A stretch of 64,000 nucleotides of DNA, from assembly GCF_000011565.2 (NCBI RefSeq), contig NC_005861.2, positions 744,001-808,000 of the forward strand, in the 5' to 3' direction. Origin of the DNA: Candidatus Protochlamydia amoebophila UWE25. GTDB taxonomy: Bacteria; Chlamydiota; Chlamydiia; Chlamydiales; Parachlamydiaceae. A model generated the notes under the pieces. That model worked only from the letters and a program-made list of their open reading frames with translations, had not been told where the DNA came from and searched no databases. The translations under genes were made by a program, and so were the position numbers. Below are positions 1 through 7,646 of the stretch, one piece after another (within the stretch, counting starts at the first letter, position 1; the number at the start of each line of letters is the position of its first letter).

Positions 1-357
1 ACTGAACATTTAAAAAGCCTGGGTATACGCACACGTTATTTTAAGCTAACGGAACTTGGAATGCCCACTTATTATGAATTGATTGTTTTAGCTAAAACTA
101 AAACAATTTATACAGAAGATGAATTTGTTCAATTGTTTAAAAAAGGATTACAAAAAAGTATTAACTATTCTAGATTACATCCAAACGAAGCTTTTGAAAT
201 CTATGCCCTTTATCAGCAAAATAAAAGTATACAGACACTTACGTGGGAAAGAGAAGCTTGGAAAAAAACCATTCCTGTTTTAGCTGAGCAGCAAGAGGTT
301 TCACCCATGATATGGAACACTTTTCAGGAGTGGTTAAGGATTAATCAATTATTATAA
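1..357 (+). CDS. NMT1/ThiY-like ABC transporter substrate-binding protein, C-terminal part
   Basis: The reading frame is open from base 1, so only the last 118 codons are present and the true start lies upstream of the window. The visible segment has the feel of the C-terminal lobe of an NMT1/THI5-like periplasmic binding protein: a GMPTYYELIVLA strand followed by helices and a run of aromatic residues ending in a WNTFQEWL helix. In that family such proteins capture hydroxymethylpyrimidine or related small molecules for an ABC importer. A matching ATPase of the nitrate/taurine/ThiZ type lies convergently at 1813-2553, which supports a transport role. The ligand cannot be inferred from this fragment; family assignment is moderate. 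Confidence 0.6.
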   Translation, partial: TEHLKSLGIRTRYFKLTELGMPTYYELIVLAKTKTIYTEDEFVQLFKKGLQKSINYSRLHPNEAFEIYALYQQNKSIQTLTWEREAWKKTIPVLAEQQEVSPMIWNTFQEWLRINQLL

Positions 358-377
358 AATTGTTTGGTTGGAATTTT

Positions 378-1571
378 ATGGAATTTGAAAAAAAATTAAT
401 TGAAGTTCAACAACAATTAAAAAAAGAAAAGATCAATGGTTGGCTGCTTTATGATTTTAGGCATAGTAATTCTCTAGCTTATATTTTTTTAGAGATCCCT
501 GCTTCAAAAATGCTTTCCAGGCGTTTTTTCTATTGGATTCCGAGCTCAGGAGAACCCATCAAAATCGTTCCTCAAATTGAATCCCATACTCTGGATCATT
601 TACCGGGAATAAAATGGATTTACAAAAGTTGGCAGGAACTAGAAAGCCAGTTGTTTTCTCTGAAACTAGAAAATCATAAAGTTGCTATGGAATATTCTCC
701 TTTTAATGCTTTGCCTACTCTTTCGAAAGTGGATGCAGGCACAATAGATTTCATGCGAAAAAATGGAGTAGAAGTTGTTAGTTCGGCAAATTTTATTCAA
801 CGTTATACCTGTGTTTGGAATCCTCAACAACTTCAAAGTCATTTAGAGGCAGCTGAAATATTGAGCTTAATTGTAGACCAAACTTGGAATTTTATTGAGA
901 AAAAATTAATTACTAGCCAAGCCGTTGATGAATACCAAGTTCAGCAATTTATGCTAAAACTTATGACCGAACACAATTGTGTGACAGCAGATCCTCCCAC
1001 ATGCGCTATCAATGCTAATTCTGCTGATCCCCACTACAGCCCTAAAAAAGGTCAGGCATTGTCTATTCGACCTGGAGACTTCATCTTATTAGATCTTTGG
1101 TGCAAAAAAAATCAACCAAACTCTGTTTATGCAGATATTACAAGAGTTGGTGTGGCTGCAAAAAATGCACAAATAAAACAAAAACATATTTTTAATCTTG
1201 TAAAAGAAACTCGAGATCGAGCAACTCTTTTTATTAAAGAAAATTATGAAGCAGGCCTTTCTATTCAGGGTTGGCAAGTTGATCAACTGTGTAGAGATGT
1301 GCTAAATGAAAAAGGGTATGGTGAATATTTTATTCATCGAACTGGGCACAATATCGGACAAGATGTTCATGGACCTGGAGCTAACTTAGACAATTTTGAA
1401 ACTCGAGATTTTCGGCAGCTAATCCCCGGAACTTGTTTCTCAATTGAACCTGGCATTTATCTTCCTCACGAGTTTGGCGTTCGTTTAGAATACGATGTGT
1501 ATCTCTCTTTTGAAAAGAAAATACAAATCACTGGCGGAATTCAAGAAGAATTAGTTTGCCTAAATTTATGA
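378..1571 (+). CDS. Xaa-Pro aminopeptidase-like M24 metallopeptidase
   Basis: Likely cytoplasmic dipeptidase or aminopeptidase P-type enzyme that trims Xaa-Pro peptides with a dinuclear metal centre. An N-terminal creatinase-like domain (about residues 1-150) precedes the pita-bread domain. The metal-ligand motifs are visible in order: Asp in LLDLW near residue 239, Asp in YADITR near 252, His in RTGHNIGQDVHG near 323, Glu in SIEPGIY near 356 and Glu in RLEYDVYL near 371. Length (397 aa) is normal for the family. A TTG in frame at 360 would add six residues and directly abut the upstream stop; I prefer the ATG at 378, although neither start has a clear Shine-Dalgarno. It sits directly behind the binding-protein gene and may be cotranscribed with it. 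Confidence 0.85.
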   Translation: MEFEKKLIEVQQQLKKEKINGWLLYDFRHSNSLAYIFLEIPASKMLSRRFFYWIPSSGEPIKIVPQIESHTLDHLPGIKWIYKSWQELESQLFSLKLENHKVAMEYSPFNALPTLSKVDAGTIDFMRKNGVEVVSSANFIQRYTCVWNPQQLQSHLEAAEILSLIVDQTWNFIEKKLITSQAVDEYQVQQFMLKLMTEHNCVTADPPTCAINANSADPHYSPKKGQALSIRPGDFILLDLWCKKNQPNSVYADITRVGVAAKNAQIKQKHIFNLVKETRDRATLFIKENYEAGLSIQGWQVDQLCRDVLNEKGYGEYFIHRTGHNIGQDVHGPGANLDNFETRDFRQLIPGTCFSIEPGIYLPHEFGVRLEYDVYLSFEKKIQITGGIQEELVCLNL

Positions 1572-1618
1572 TAACAAAGAAGAGTCAAAGAATGAGTTAT
1601 GAGTTATAGGAGTAAAAA

Positions 1619-1792
1619 ATGAAAGTACCTCTTTTTTCATTTAAAATGAGTCGATTAGCTTTAATTATATTTTGGCTTATCATTGGGTTAATATTTTTAG
1701 GAATTTATGCTTTTGATTCTTCTTTATTTAATAAGATGAGACAGGCGTCTTATCAAGATACTCCTTACATTAATTTGCCTAGTGGCCCTTAA
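1619..1792 (+). CDS. small single-pass membrane protein (57 aa), unknown function
   Basis: A 57-codon frame with an excellent AGGAG Shine-Dalgarno seven bases before the ATG, lying 47 bases after the peptidase stop. It encodes a short basic N-terminus, one hydrophobic helix (residues 14-32, LALIIFWLIIGLIFLGIYA) and a polar tail ending PYINLPSGP. The strong ribosome site and clear membrane segment argue that it is translated. I do not recognise a family. It may be an accessory membrane peptide cotranscribed with the peptidase. Confidence 0.55.
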   Translation: MKVPLFSFKMSRLALIIFWLIIGLIFLGIYAFDSSLFNKMRQASYQDTPYINLPSGP

Positions 1793-1812
1793 TCGGTAAC
1801 GACAAGTAAGTA

Positions 1813-2553
1813 CTAGCTATTAAAATTGGTGCTTAAACAATAATTAAGGTGCTGTCTTAATTCGCTTTGTAAATAATTCATTTTAGTAAAATCACTTTTA
1901 ATATCAGTTGAGAGAATCCAATCTTTTTGTATGTGTTGGTGAGCTAATAAGAAAAGGCGATCTGATAAAAAAATAGCGTCTCTAAAATCATGCGTAACAA
2001 GTAAAATTGTTGTTCCATATTTATCTCTAATCTCATGCAACAAACTATAAAGATGCTCTCTTAAGCCAGTATCTAAAGCTCCAAATGGTTCATCTAGGAG
2101 TAGAATAGGTTTTTTTAGCAATAATGCGCGTGCTAAAGAGACGCGTTGTCTCATTCCGCCGGAGAGTTGTTCTGGATAATAATGAATAAAATTTTTTAAG
2201 CCCATCTCTGTCAATAACTTTAAAGCATCTTCTTTGACTTCTTGCAGGTTGATAGATTTAGGTCCAAGCTCAGAAATTAATATAACATTTTCTAAAACTG
2301 TTCGCCAGGGAAGAAGCAAATCTTGTTGTGTCATATAAGCAAAATATTCGTAAGCTTGAGAATGGCTCATGGCATAAAATGCTCCTTCTTGAAGAGGTAG
2401 CAATCCGACCAAAATTTTAAATAAAGTTGACTTTCCAGAACCTGAAGCACCAATAAGTGTTCCAATTTCTCCTTGTTTTAAAGTTAGTGCAACATTTTTT
2501 AAAAGAGAATGATTAGGATAAGAGAAAGATATATTTTTAATAATCAAACACAT
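1813..2553 (-). CDS. ABC transporter ATP-binding protein (nitrate/taurine/ThiZ type)
   Basis: ATPase subunit of an importer of the SsuB/TauB/ThiZ group. Walker A is GASGSGKST (about residues 36-44), the Q-loop is in YMTQQDLLLPW, the signature is LSGGMRQRV, Walker B plus D-loop is LLLDEPFGALD, and the switch histidine is in LLVTHD. The PFGALD and QDLLLPWRTVLEN sequences are typical of this subclass. It is convergent with the NMT1-like binding-protein gene at the window start; no permease gene lies in the window, so it probably resides upstream. The substrate could be a thiamin precursor, sulfonate or similar and cannot be decided here. Confidence 0.85.
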   Translation of the reverse strand: MCLIIKNISFSYPNHSLLKNVALTLKQGEIGTLIGASGSGKSTLFKILVGLLPLQEGAFYAMSHSQAYEYFAYMTQQDLLLPWRTVLENVILISELGPKSINLQEVKEDALKLLTEMGLKNFIHYYPEQLSGGMRQRVSLARALLLKKPILLLDEPFGALDTGLREHLYSLLHEIRDKYGTTILLVTHDFRDAIFLSDRLFLLAHQHIQKDWILSTDIKSDFTKMNYLQSELRQHLNYCLSTNFNS

Positions 2554-2960
2554 AATAGGTAAAATGGGAGGATAAAATTTTCAGGTTATCACAGCTTTTT
2601 GTTCCTTTTTATTTGAAATCAATTCTACTTTTATGCTTGTGAGAGAGCTTGTTTTTTGAAAAACACAGGGGGTTGTTAAGCGATTGATTCAAAATGCATG
2701 TTTTAAGAGTTGCCGGCATAAGAGATAAAATTCTATAATCATTCGGATATTATACACAAATTTCATTGTGTCATGCCATTCAATTAATAAACTATTTTAG
2801 ATTTTTCTATTTGAACCCAGCTAATTGGAAGAATTACGTTAAAGCAAGGTATATCAATCCAAGCAAAAGTTTAGCAAAAATTGAATGTTAAAAGAAGAAT
2901 TAAAAGTTCAGATTAAAGTAATATCCATCACCAATCACTTTGAAAATAATAGGAGCGCAA
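2554..2960. other. divergent intergenic region between ABC ATPase and amino acid permease
   Basis: About 400 bases without a convincing gene. It must hold the promoters for the leftward ATPase and the rightward permease. A perfect TATAAT at 2734-2739 with TTGCCG 18 bases upstream is the best sigma70-like candidate for the permease. Confidence 0.5.
2710..2739 (+). promoter_or_regulatory. candidate sigma70-type promoter for the permease
   Basis: TTGCCG (four of six matches to the -35 consensus), an 18-base spacer, and a perfect TATAAT -10 box. This would leave a leader of roughly 215 bases before the GTG start at 2961. In AT-rich DNA such matches arise by chance, so this is tentative. Confidence 0.35.
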
Positions 2961-4244
2961 GTGGAAGACAAGGAAACGAATCCTGAAAAAGGAAGTTTAA
3001 TTTCTGCAATATTCTTAGTAGCAGGAACATGCATTGGTGGAGGAATGTTAGCACTTCCTGTATCAACAGGAATAAGCGGATTTATTCCTTCAACAATCGT
3101 AATGGGATGCTGTTGGATTGCGATGACTTTGTCAGCATTATTGTTATTAGAAGTGAATTTATGGATGAAGGAAGGCGCGCATGTGATTACTATGTCTTCC
3201 ACCATTTTAGGTCCGGTAGGCCGTGTGATTAGTTGGATTCTCTTTTTATTTATCTCTTATGCTTCTATTGTGGCTTATACATCTGCTGGAGGATCGTTGG
3301 TTAGAGATGTAGCCCCTTCTTTATTGGGAATGTCTATTTCGAAAGAATGGGGATGCTTAATTTTTATCGTTTGCTTTGGAGGAATTATTTACTTTGGAAG
3401 TCGTATTGTGGGAAAAGTAAATGCGATTTTTTTTGTTGCGATGATTGTGGCTTATTTAGCTTTAATCAGTACTGGATTGTCTGAAGTGAAATTAGAAATG
3501 CTTGGACATCGTCGTTGGTCAACATCATTTTTAGCGATTCCTATTTTATTAACGACATTTAGTTTTCAAACAATGTTACCTAGTTTGACTCCTTATCTAA
3601 AAAGGAATGCGATAGCATTACGTTGGGCTATTATTGGAGGAACAACTTTAACTTTTTTTGTTTATTTGATTTGGCAGTTTTTAGTTCTTGGAGTCATTCC
3701 TCTTTTTGGACCAAATAGCCTTTTAAAAGCTTTAGAAGTAGGTGAACCTGTAACTCAATTCGTTCGACAACATGTGCAAAGCTCTTGGGTTTCTAGTTTG
3801 GCCGAATATTTTGGATTTTTTGCTCTTGTTACTTCTTTTTTAGGAATAGCTTTAGGTTTGTTCGATTTTTTGTCTGATGGTTTAAAAATAAAAAAGCAAG
3901 GGGTAGGAAAGATTGTTTTAGGTTTATTGATCGTAATTCCCACATTTATTTTTTCTGCTTATTTTGAACGAATTTTCTTGCTTGCTTTAGATACTTCTGG
4001 AGGGTTTGGTGATTCTATTTTAAATGGAATTATGCCTGTATTAATGGTTTGGATTGGCCGCTATTATCTTCATTTTCCCAATGAAAATCGCGTTCCTGGT
4101 GGAAAACCGTTACTTTTATTTGTCTTCGCTTTCTTTTTGACTTCACTGATTATTGAAATTTTAATTCATACAGGATTTATTTGTTCCATTTTTGAAGCTT
4201 GTCAAATCATGTTAAATCAACAACAATACGGTATTAGCTTTTAA
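2961..4244 (+). CDS. aromatic amino acid (Tyr/Trp) permease, HAAAP family
   Basis: Inner-membrane amino acid importer of the hydroxy/aromatic amino acid permease family, probably tyrosine or tryptophan. The first helix carries the family motif AGTCIGGGMLALPV (about residues 21-34), and about eleven hydrophobic segments follow through the 427-residue protein. The GTG at 2961 is chosen as start because AGGAG at 2951-2955 stands five bases before it; an in-frame TTG at 2940 has no ribosome site. Aromatic amino acid uptake fits an intracellular bacterium dependent on its host. It is followed 16 bases later by a DUF2760 gene, possibly in one transcript. Confidence 0.85.
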   Translation: MEDKETNPEKGSLISAIFLVAGTCIGGGMLALPVSTGISGFIPSTIVMGCCWIAMTLSALLLLEVNLWMKEGAHVITMSSTILGPVGRVISWILFLFISYASIVAYTSAGGSLVRDVAPSLLGMSISKEWGCLIFIVCFGGIIYFGSRIVGKVNAIFFVAMIVAYLALISTGLSEVKLEMLGHRRWSTSFLAIPILLTTFSFQTMLPSLTPYLKRNAIALRWAIIGGTTLTFFVYLIWQFLVLGVIPLFGPNSLLKALEVGEPVTQFVRQHVQSSWVSSLAEYFGFFALVTSFLGIALGLFDFLSDGLKIKKQGVGKIVLGLLIVIPTFIFSAYFERIFLLALDTSGGFGDSILNGIMPVLMVWIGRYYLHFPNENRVPGGKPLLLFVFAFFLTSLIIEILIHTGFICSIFEACQIMLNQQQYGISF

Positions 4245-4260
4245 TAAAGGATGGTTATTT

Positions 4261-4740
4261 ATGGGATTTGGTCTTGCTTTCAAAGCATTTATAAAAGCGT
4301 TTAAAGATCCTCAAAAAACAGAGGAGTTTTTAAAAGACAACTCTTTTACATCAATTGAAATATTGGATCAATCTCACATTCGATTGTTAAATTATCTTCA
4401 ACAAGCAAGGCTAATCGATTTTTTAAAAGAAGACATCACTCCCTTCACTGATGCACAAGTAGGGGCTGCTGTTCGTAAAATTCATCAAGACTGTTCTCAA
4501 TCGCTTGAAGAATTGATGACCATTCGTCCACTAAGAGACGAAACAGAAGGAACAACGGTACAAATTCCAAAAGGATATGATTCTTCTGAAATCAAATTGG
4601 TTGGTAAAGTTAGAGGAGAAGCTCCTTATACAGGTGTTGTCGTTCATCGAGGGTGGAAAGCGCTTAAACGTTCTTTACCAAAAAAAACTGGTGAAACGAT
4701 AACAGATATCATCTGCCCAGCAGAAATAGAAGTAAAATGA
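4261..4740 (+). CDS. DUF2760 family protein
   Basis: A 159-residue soluble protein with no signal peptide. Its C-terminal half (GYDSSEIKLVGKVRGEAPYTGVVVHRGWKA, read in parts) matches what I know as the DUF2760 family, which commonly lies next to Hsp70-like genes. Here the next gene, 19 bases downstream, is exactly such an Hsp70-like protein, so the two probably act together and share a transcript. The N-terminal part is helical and the C-terminal part beta-rich, with an invariant-looking HRGWK near residue 123. No enzymatic motif is visible. A co-chaperone or substrate adaptor role is inference from pairing alone. Confidence 0.7.
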   Translation: MGFGLAFKAFIKAFKDPQKTEEFLKDNSFTSIEILDQSHIRLLNYLQQARLIDFLKEDITPFTDAQVGAAVRKIHQDCSQSLEELMTIRPLRDETEGTTVQIPKGYDSSEIKLVGKVRGEAPYTGVVVHRGWKALKRSLPKKTGETITDIICPAEIEVK

Positions 4741-4759
4741 TTTGTTTTAAGGAATAAGC

Positions 4760-6595
4760 ATGAAAGAAGAAGCAACATATATTATTGGAATTGATTTCGG
4801 AACAACGAATTGTACATTAGCTTACACACCCCTAAAAAATAATAACACGTTGCCTGTCATTCAACAAAGTGAGTTAACACAAATTGTTTCTGAACAGACA
4901 ATAGGAAATTCTTTCTCACTTCCTTCTTTCATTTACTACCCATTAGCCGAAGAGCTTTCACAAAGCGTGGCAGCTATAAATTGGGATTTAGCTTCTTCCT
5001 TTACAATTGGCATATTTGCTAAAGAAAGGGGAGCAGAACTACCTACTAGATTGGTATCATCAGCAAAATCTTGGTTATGTCACAATGCAATTGATCGGAG
5101 ACAAGCAGTTTTACCTTTTGAATCGGAAGAATTGATAAATAAAATAAGCCCTTTAGATGCTTGTGCAAAAATCTTCCAACATCTTCGTCAATCTTGGGAT
5201 TTCAATCAACCCAATGCTCCTTTTATCAGACAGAACATTTTTATTACTGTTCCGGCTTCTTTTGATCCGAGTGCTAGACAATTCGTTCAAGAGGCAGCTG
5301 AGCTAGCGGGTTATCCAGAAATCATTTTATTAGAAGAGCCGCAAGCTGCTTTTTATGCCTGGCTATATGCTCATGCTAATGATTGGAGAAACTTATTTAA
5401 AGTTAATGAGACAATTTTAGTCATTGATATTGGAGGAGGGACAACAGACTTTAGCTTAATTAAAGTAGAAGAAGAGAATGGGAATTTAACTTTAAGAAGA
5501 TTGGCTGTAGGATCTCATTTACTTTTGGGGGGAGATAATATCGATCTTAGTTTGGCTTATCTTGCCAAACAAAAGCTAGAAGAAGAAGGCTATACTATTG
5601 ATCATTGGCAGCTTCAAAGTCTTATTTACCAAGCTAGAGCTGCTAAAGAATTATTAATGAATGAAAATCCTCCTGAAAAAGTCGAAATGACAATCCTTGG
5701 GAGAGGAAGTAAGTTAATAGGGAATACTCTTACAACACAATTATCTCAGCAAGAAGTTGAAAAATTCATTTTGGAAGGATTTATTCCTCTCGTTAAACCG
5801 GATGAAAAATCTCAACAAGAGCGTCATTTAGGAATTCAGCAGATTGGTCTACCTTATGTTCAAGATCCACGGATATCTTGCCAATTGGCAAAATTTTTAT
5901 CGATGACAGGGGAGTCAGAGTCGGCCAACATGGATCAATTTATTCTTCCCTCAAAAATATTGTTTAATGGTGGAACTTTGAAGGCAAAAAAGTTGCGAGA
6001 TCAGCTTTTAGAATTGCTTAATCAATGGGCTAAAAAACTTAATAAACCCCCAGTCACTGAAATTCTCGGTGCAGACTATGATTATGCAGTTAGCAAAGGG
6101 GCAGTTTATTATGGTTTAGCTCGGCTTGGGCATACGATTCGTATTCGTGGTGGAACAAGTCGTAGTTATTTCATTGGAGTTGAGGAAGCAGTTCCGGCTG
6201 TCCCAGGAATTAGCCCTCCTTTAAGAGCTATCTGTATCGTTCCGTTTGGAATGGAAGAAGGGGAGGAACGAGAGTTAGATCAACAAGAATTTTCTCTGGT
6301 TTTAGGAGAAATGGCAACATTTCGATTTTTTAGTCATATAACACCCCAACTATCCAACGGGACTGAACCAGTAGCTGGAACTATTGTTCGAAATTGGAAA
6401 CAAGAACTTACTGAGCTTCATCCCATTGAAACAGTTTTAAATAAAACAGAAGAAGATGGAAAAATGATTCGTGTGAGATTGAAATCTAAAATCACTGAAC
6501 TTGGTGTTCTTGAGCTTTGGTGTGTTGCTTCAGATGGAAGAAAATGGAAACTTGAATTTGATATTCGAGACCATAAAAATCAAAACTCAGCTTAA
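4760..6595 (+). CDS. Hsp70 family (DnaK-like) chaperone protein
   Basis: A divergent Hsp70 of 611 residues, cytoplasmic. The actin-fold ATPase is complete: phosphate-1 IGIDFGTTNCTLAY (residues 9-22), connect-1 LEEPQAAFYAWL (near 195), phosphate-2 LVIDIGGGTTDFSL (near 222), and the adenosine motif LFNGGTLKAKKL (near 403). The region after about residue 450 is shorter than in DnaK and lacks an EEVD-like or Gly/Met-rich C-terminal tail, so this is not the housekeeping chaperone. It belongs to the Hsp70-like proteins found beside DUF2760 genes. Its start has AAGGA at the right distance. Substrate and partner are unknown. Confidence 0.85.
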   Translation: MKEEATYIIGIDFGTTNCTLAYTPLKNNNTLPVIQQSELTQIVSEQTIGNSFSLPSFIYYPLAEELSQSVAAINWDLASSFTIGIFAKERGAELPTRLVSSAKSWLCHNAIDRRQAVLPFESEELINKISPLDACAKIFQHLRQSWDFNQPNAPFIRQNIFITVPASFDPSARQFVQEAAELAGYPEIILLEEPQAAFYAWLYAHANDWRNLFKVNETILVIDIGGGTTDFSLIKVEEENGNLTLRRLAVGSHLLLGGDNIDLSLAYLAKQKLEEEGYTIDHWQLQSLIYQARAAKELLMNENPPEKVEMTILGRGSKLIGNTLTTQLSQQEVEKFILEGFIPLVKPDEKSQQERHLGIQQIGLPYVQDPRISCQLAKFLSMTGESESANMDQFILPSKILFNGGTLKAKKLRDQLLELLNQWAKKLNKPPVTEILGADYDYAVSKGAVYYGLARLGHTIRIRGGTSRSYFIGVEEAVPAVPGISPPLRAICIVPFGMEEGEERELDQQEFSLVLGEMATFRFFSHITPQLSNGTEPVAGTIVRNWKQELTELHPIETVLNKTEEDGKMIRVRLKSKITELGVLELWCVASDGRKWKLEFDIRDHKNQNSA

Positions 6596-6622
6596 ATTGG
6601 CAACTAAGAAATGCAAAAATAT

Positions 6623-6649
6623 AAGTGAAACAAACAGGTTGTTTCACTT
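6623..6649 (+). terminator. hairpin after the DUF2760-Hsp70 genes
   Basis: AAGTGAAACAA / TTGTTTCACTT is a perfect 11-bp inverted repeat with a five-base loop, starting 28 bases after the Hsp70 stop. No T-run follows, so it may be a processing or weak termination site. Confidence 0.5.
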
Positions 6650-6668
6650 GTTGCCCCTAATTAATTTC

Positions 6669-6939
6669 TCAAATGAGTAAAGTAGATAGAAGTATACTAA
6701 TGACTTGATAATCTATGTTTATTTTACTGACAAATTGTTTGGCAATTCGTTCATTTTCAGGCGCTTTTTTATTTAATTCTTGGCCTAATAAAATTTTAGA
6801 GATCGATTCTACCCATTTGACTAAGCTGTTCAACAGCCATTAAAAGCTCTTCAGAATTTGACAATACGGGGACAAAAAAAATTTCAAGAATGAAGCTGTT
6901 TGTAAAACAGTTCGGATTTTGAAAAATCGTGGAAAGCAT
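6669..6939 (-). pseudogene. decayed gene of unknown function with a frameshift
   Basis: On the minus strand an ATG at 6939 opens a 47-codon frame (MLSTIFQNPNCF... ending ...LLMAVEQLSQMGRIDL) that stops at a TAA. Just before that stop, the next frame continues with protein-like sequence (LVKWVESISKILLGQELNKK ...) for about 55 codons to a TGA at 6669-6671. Joining the two around 6812-6822 gives one continuous helical polypeptide of roughly 90 residues. No ribosome site is visible. I do not recognise the family. It is most simply a small gene or gene fragment that has taken a one-base indel. Confidence 0.4.
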
Positions 6940-7101
6940 TATTATTCAATTGATAAATTGTAATTCAATAGCTAATCCTTAAAAGGGTGTTGCCACCTTT
7001 TTTTAATTCTCTTCCCTACACAAATTGGATTTCATTGGTTAATTATAATCTATAATTATTTAATATAATTAATTTTTTAAAATTTTAAGTTTAACTAAAT
7101 A

Positions 7102-7542
7102 TTAACCAATAGTTTTTTCAACATTTATTAACCATTTTAAAGCATCTTGTTTCATGCGAAGGTGCATGCTATAAAGGCCATTAGCGCGACTTGGAGTCAA
7201 ACTTGCACTAATTCCTAATTCGTCTAAATAAGTAGGAGGACACTTTAATACTGTCTCAGGTGTTTCCCCACTATAGACCTTTACAAGTAAGGCAGCTAAC
7301 CCCGCGGAAATTAAAGCATCAGACTCTGCTCGAAAAAAAATTTGCCCATTGACCAGCGAAGATGATAAATACATTTGACTTTGGCAGCCTTTAACAAGAT
7401 TTGTAGGAACTTTCTCCAAGTCTGTTAAATTGGCTTGTTGACGCCCGAATTCAATAATTTTTTGATAACGATCTTCTGGTGTTGAACAAGTGGAGAATAG
7501 TTCTTTAATTTGGCTTTGTTTATTTAAACAGGTCTGGAACAT
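7102..7542 (-). CDS. sufE: SufE-like Fe-S cluster assembly sulfur acceptor
   Basis: Cytoplasmic sulfur-transfer partner of the cysteine desulfurase SufS; it accepts persulfide sulfur on a conserved cysteine and passes it to the SufBCD scaffold. The characteristic active-site stretch LVKGCQSQMY is present (Cys near residue 53), preceded by a typical EDRYQKIIEFGRQ helix. The downstream ISAGLAALLVKVYSG segment with its GISASLTPSRANGLY continuation is also typical. The length of 146 aa is right for SufE. It stands alone between two stretches without recognised partners, so other suf genes must be elsewhere. Confidence 0.9.
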   Translation of the reverse strand: MFQTCLNKQSQIKELFSTCSTPEDRYQKIIEFGRQQANLTDLEKVPTNLVKGCQSQMYLSSSLVNGQIFFRAESDALISAGLAALLVKVYSGETPETVLKCPPTYLDELGISASLTPSRANGLYSMHLRMKQDALKWLINVEKTIG

Positions 7543-7646
7543 AAATCTCTAATTTTTAATTTATTGTGTTTGTTAATTTTATTTTAATCCATTATCGCTT
7601 TTAATAGGAGAATAAATTTTAAGAGTGATGGGTAAAAATTTGTTAT

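Noticed and set aside
2940-2960. TTG at 2940 as start of the aromatic amino acid permease
   Set aside because: The GTG at 2961 has AGGAG at the correct distance; the TTG has none.
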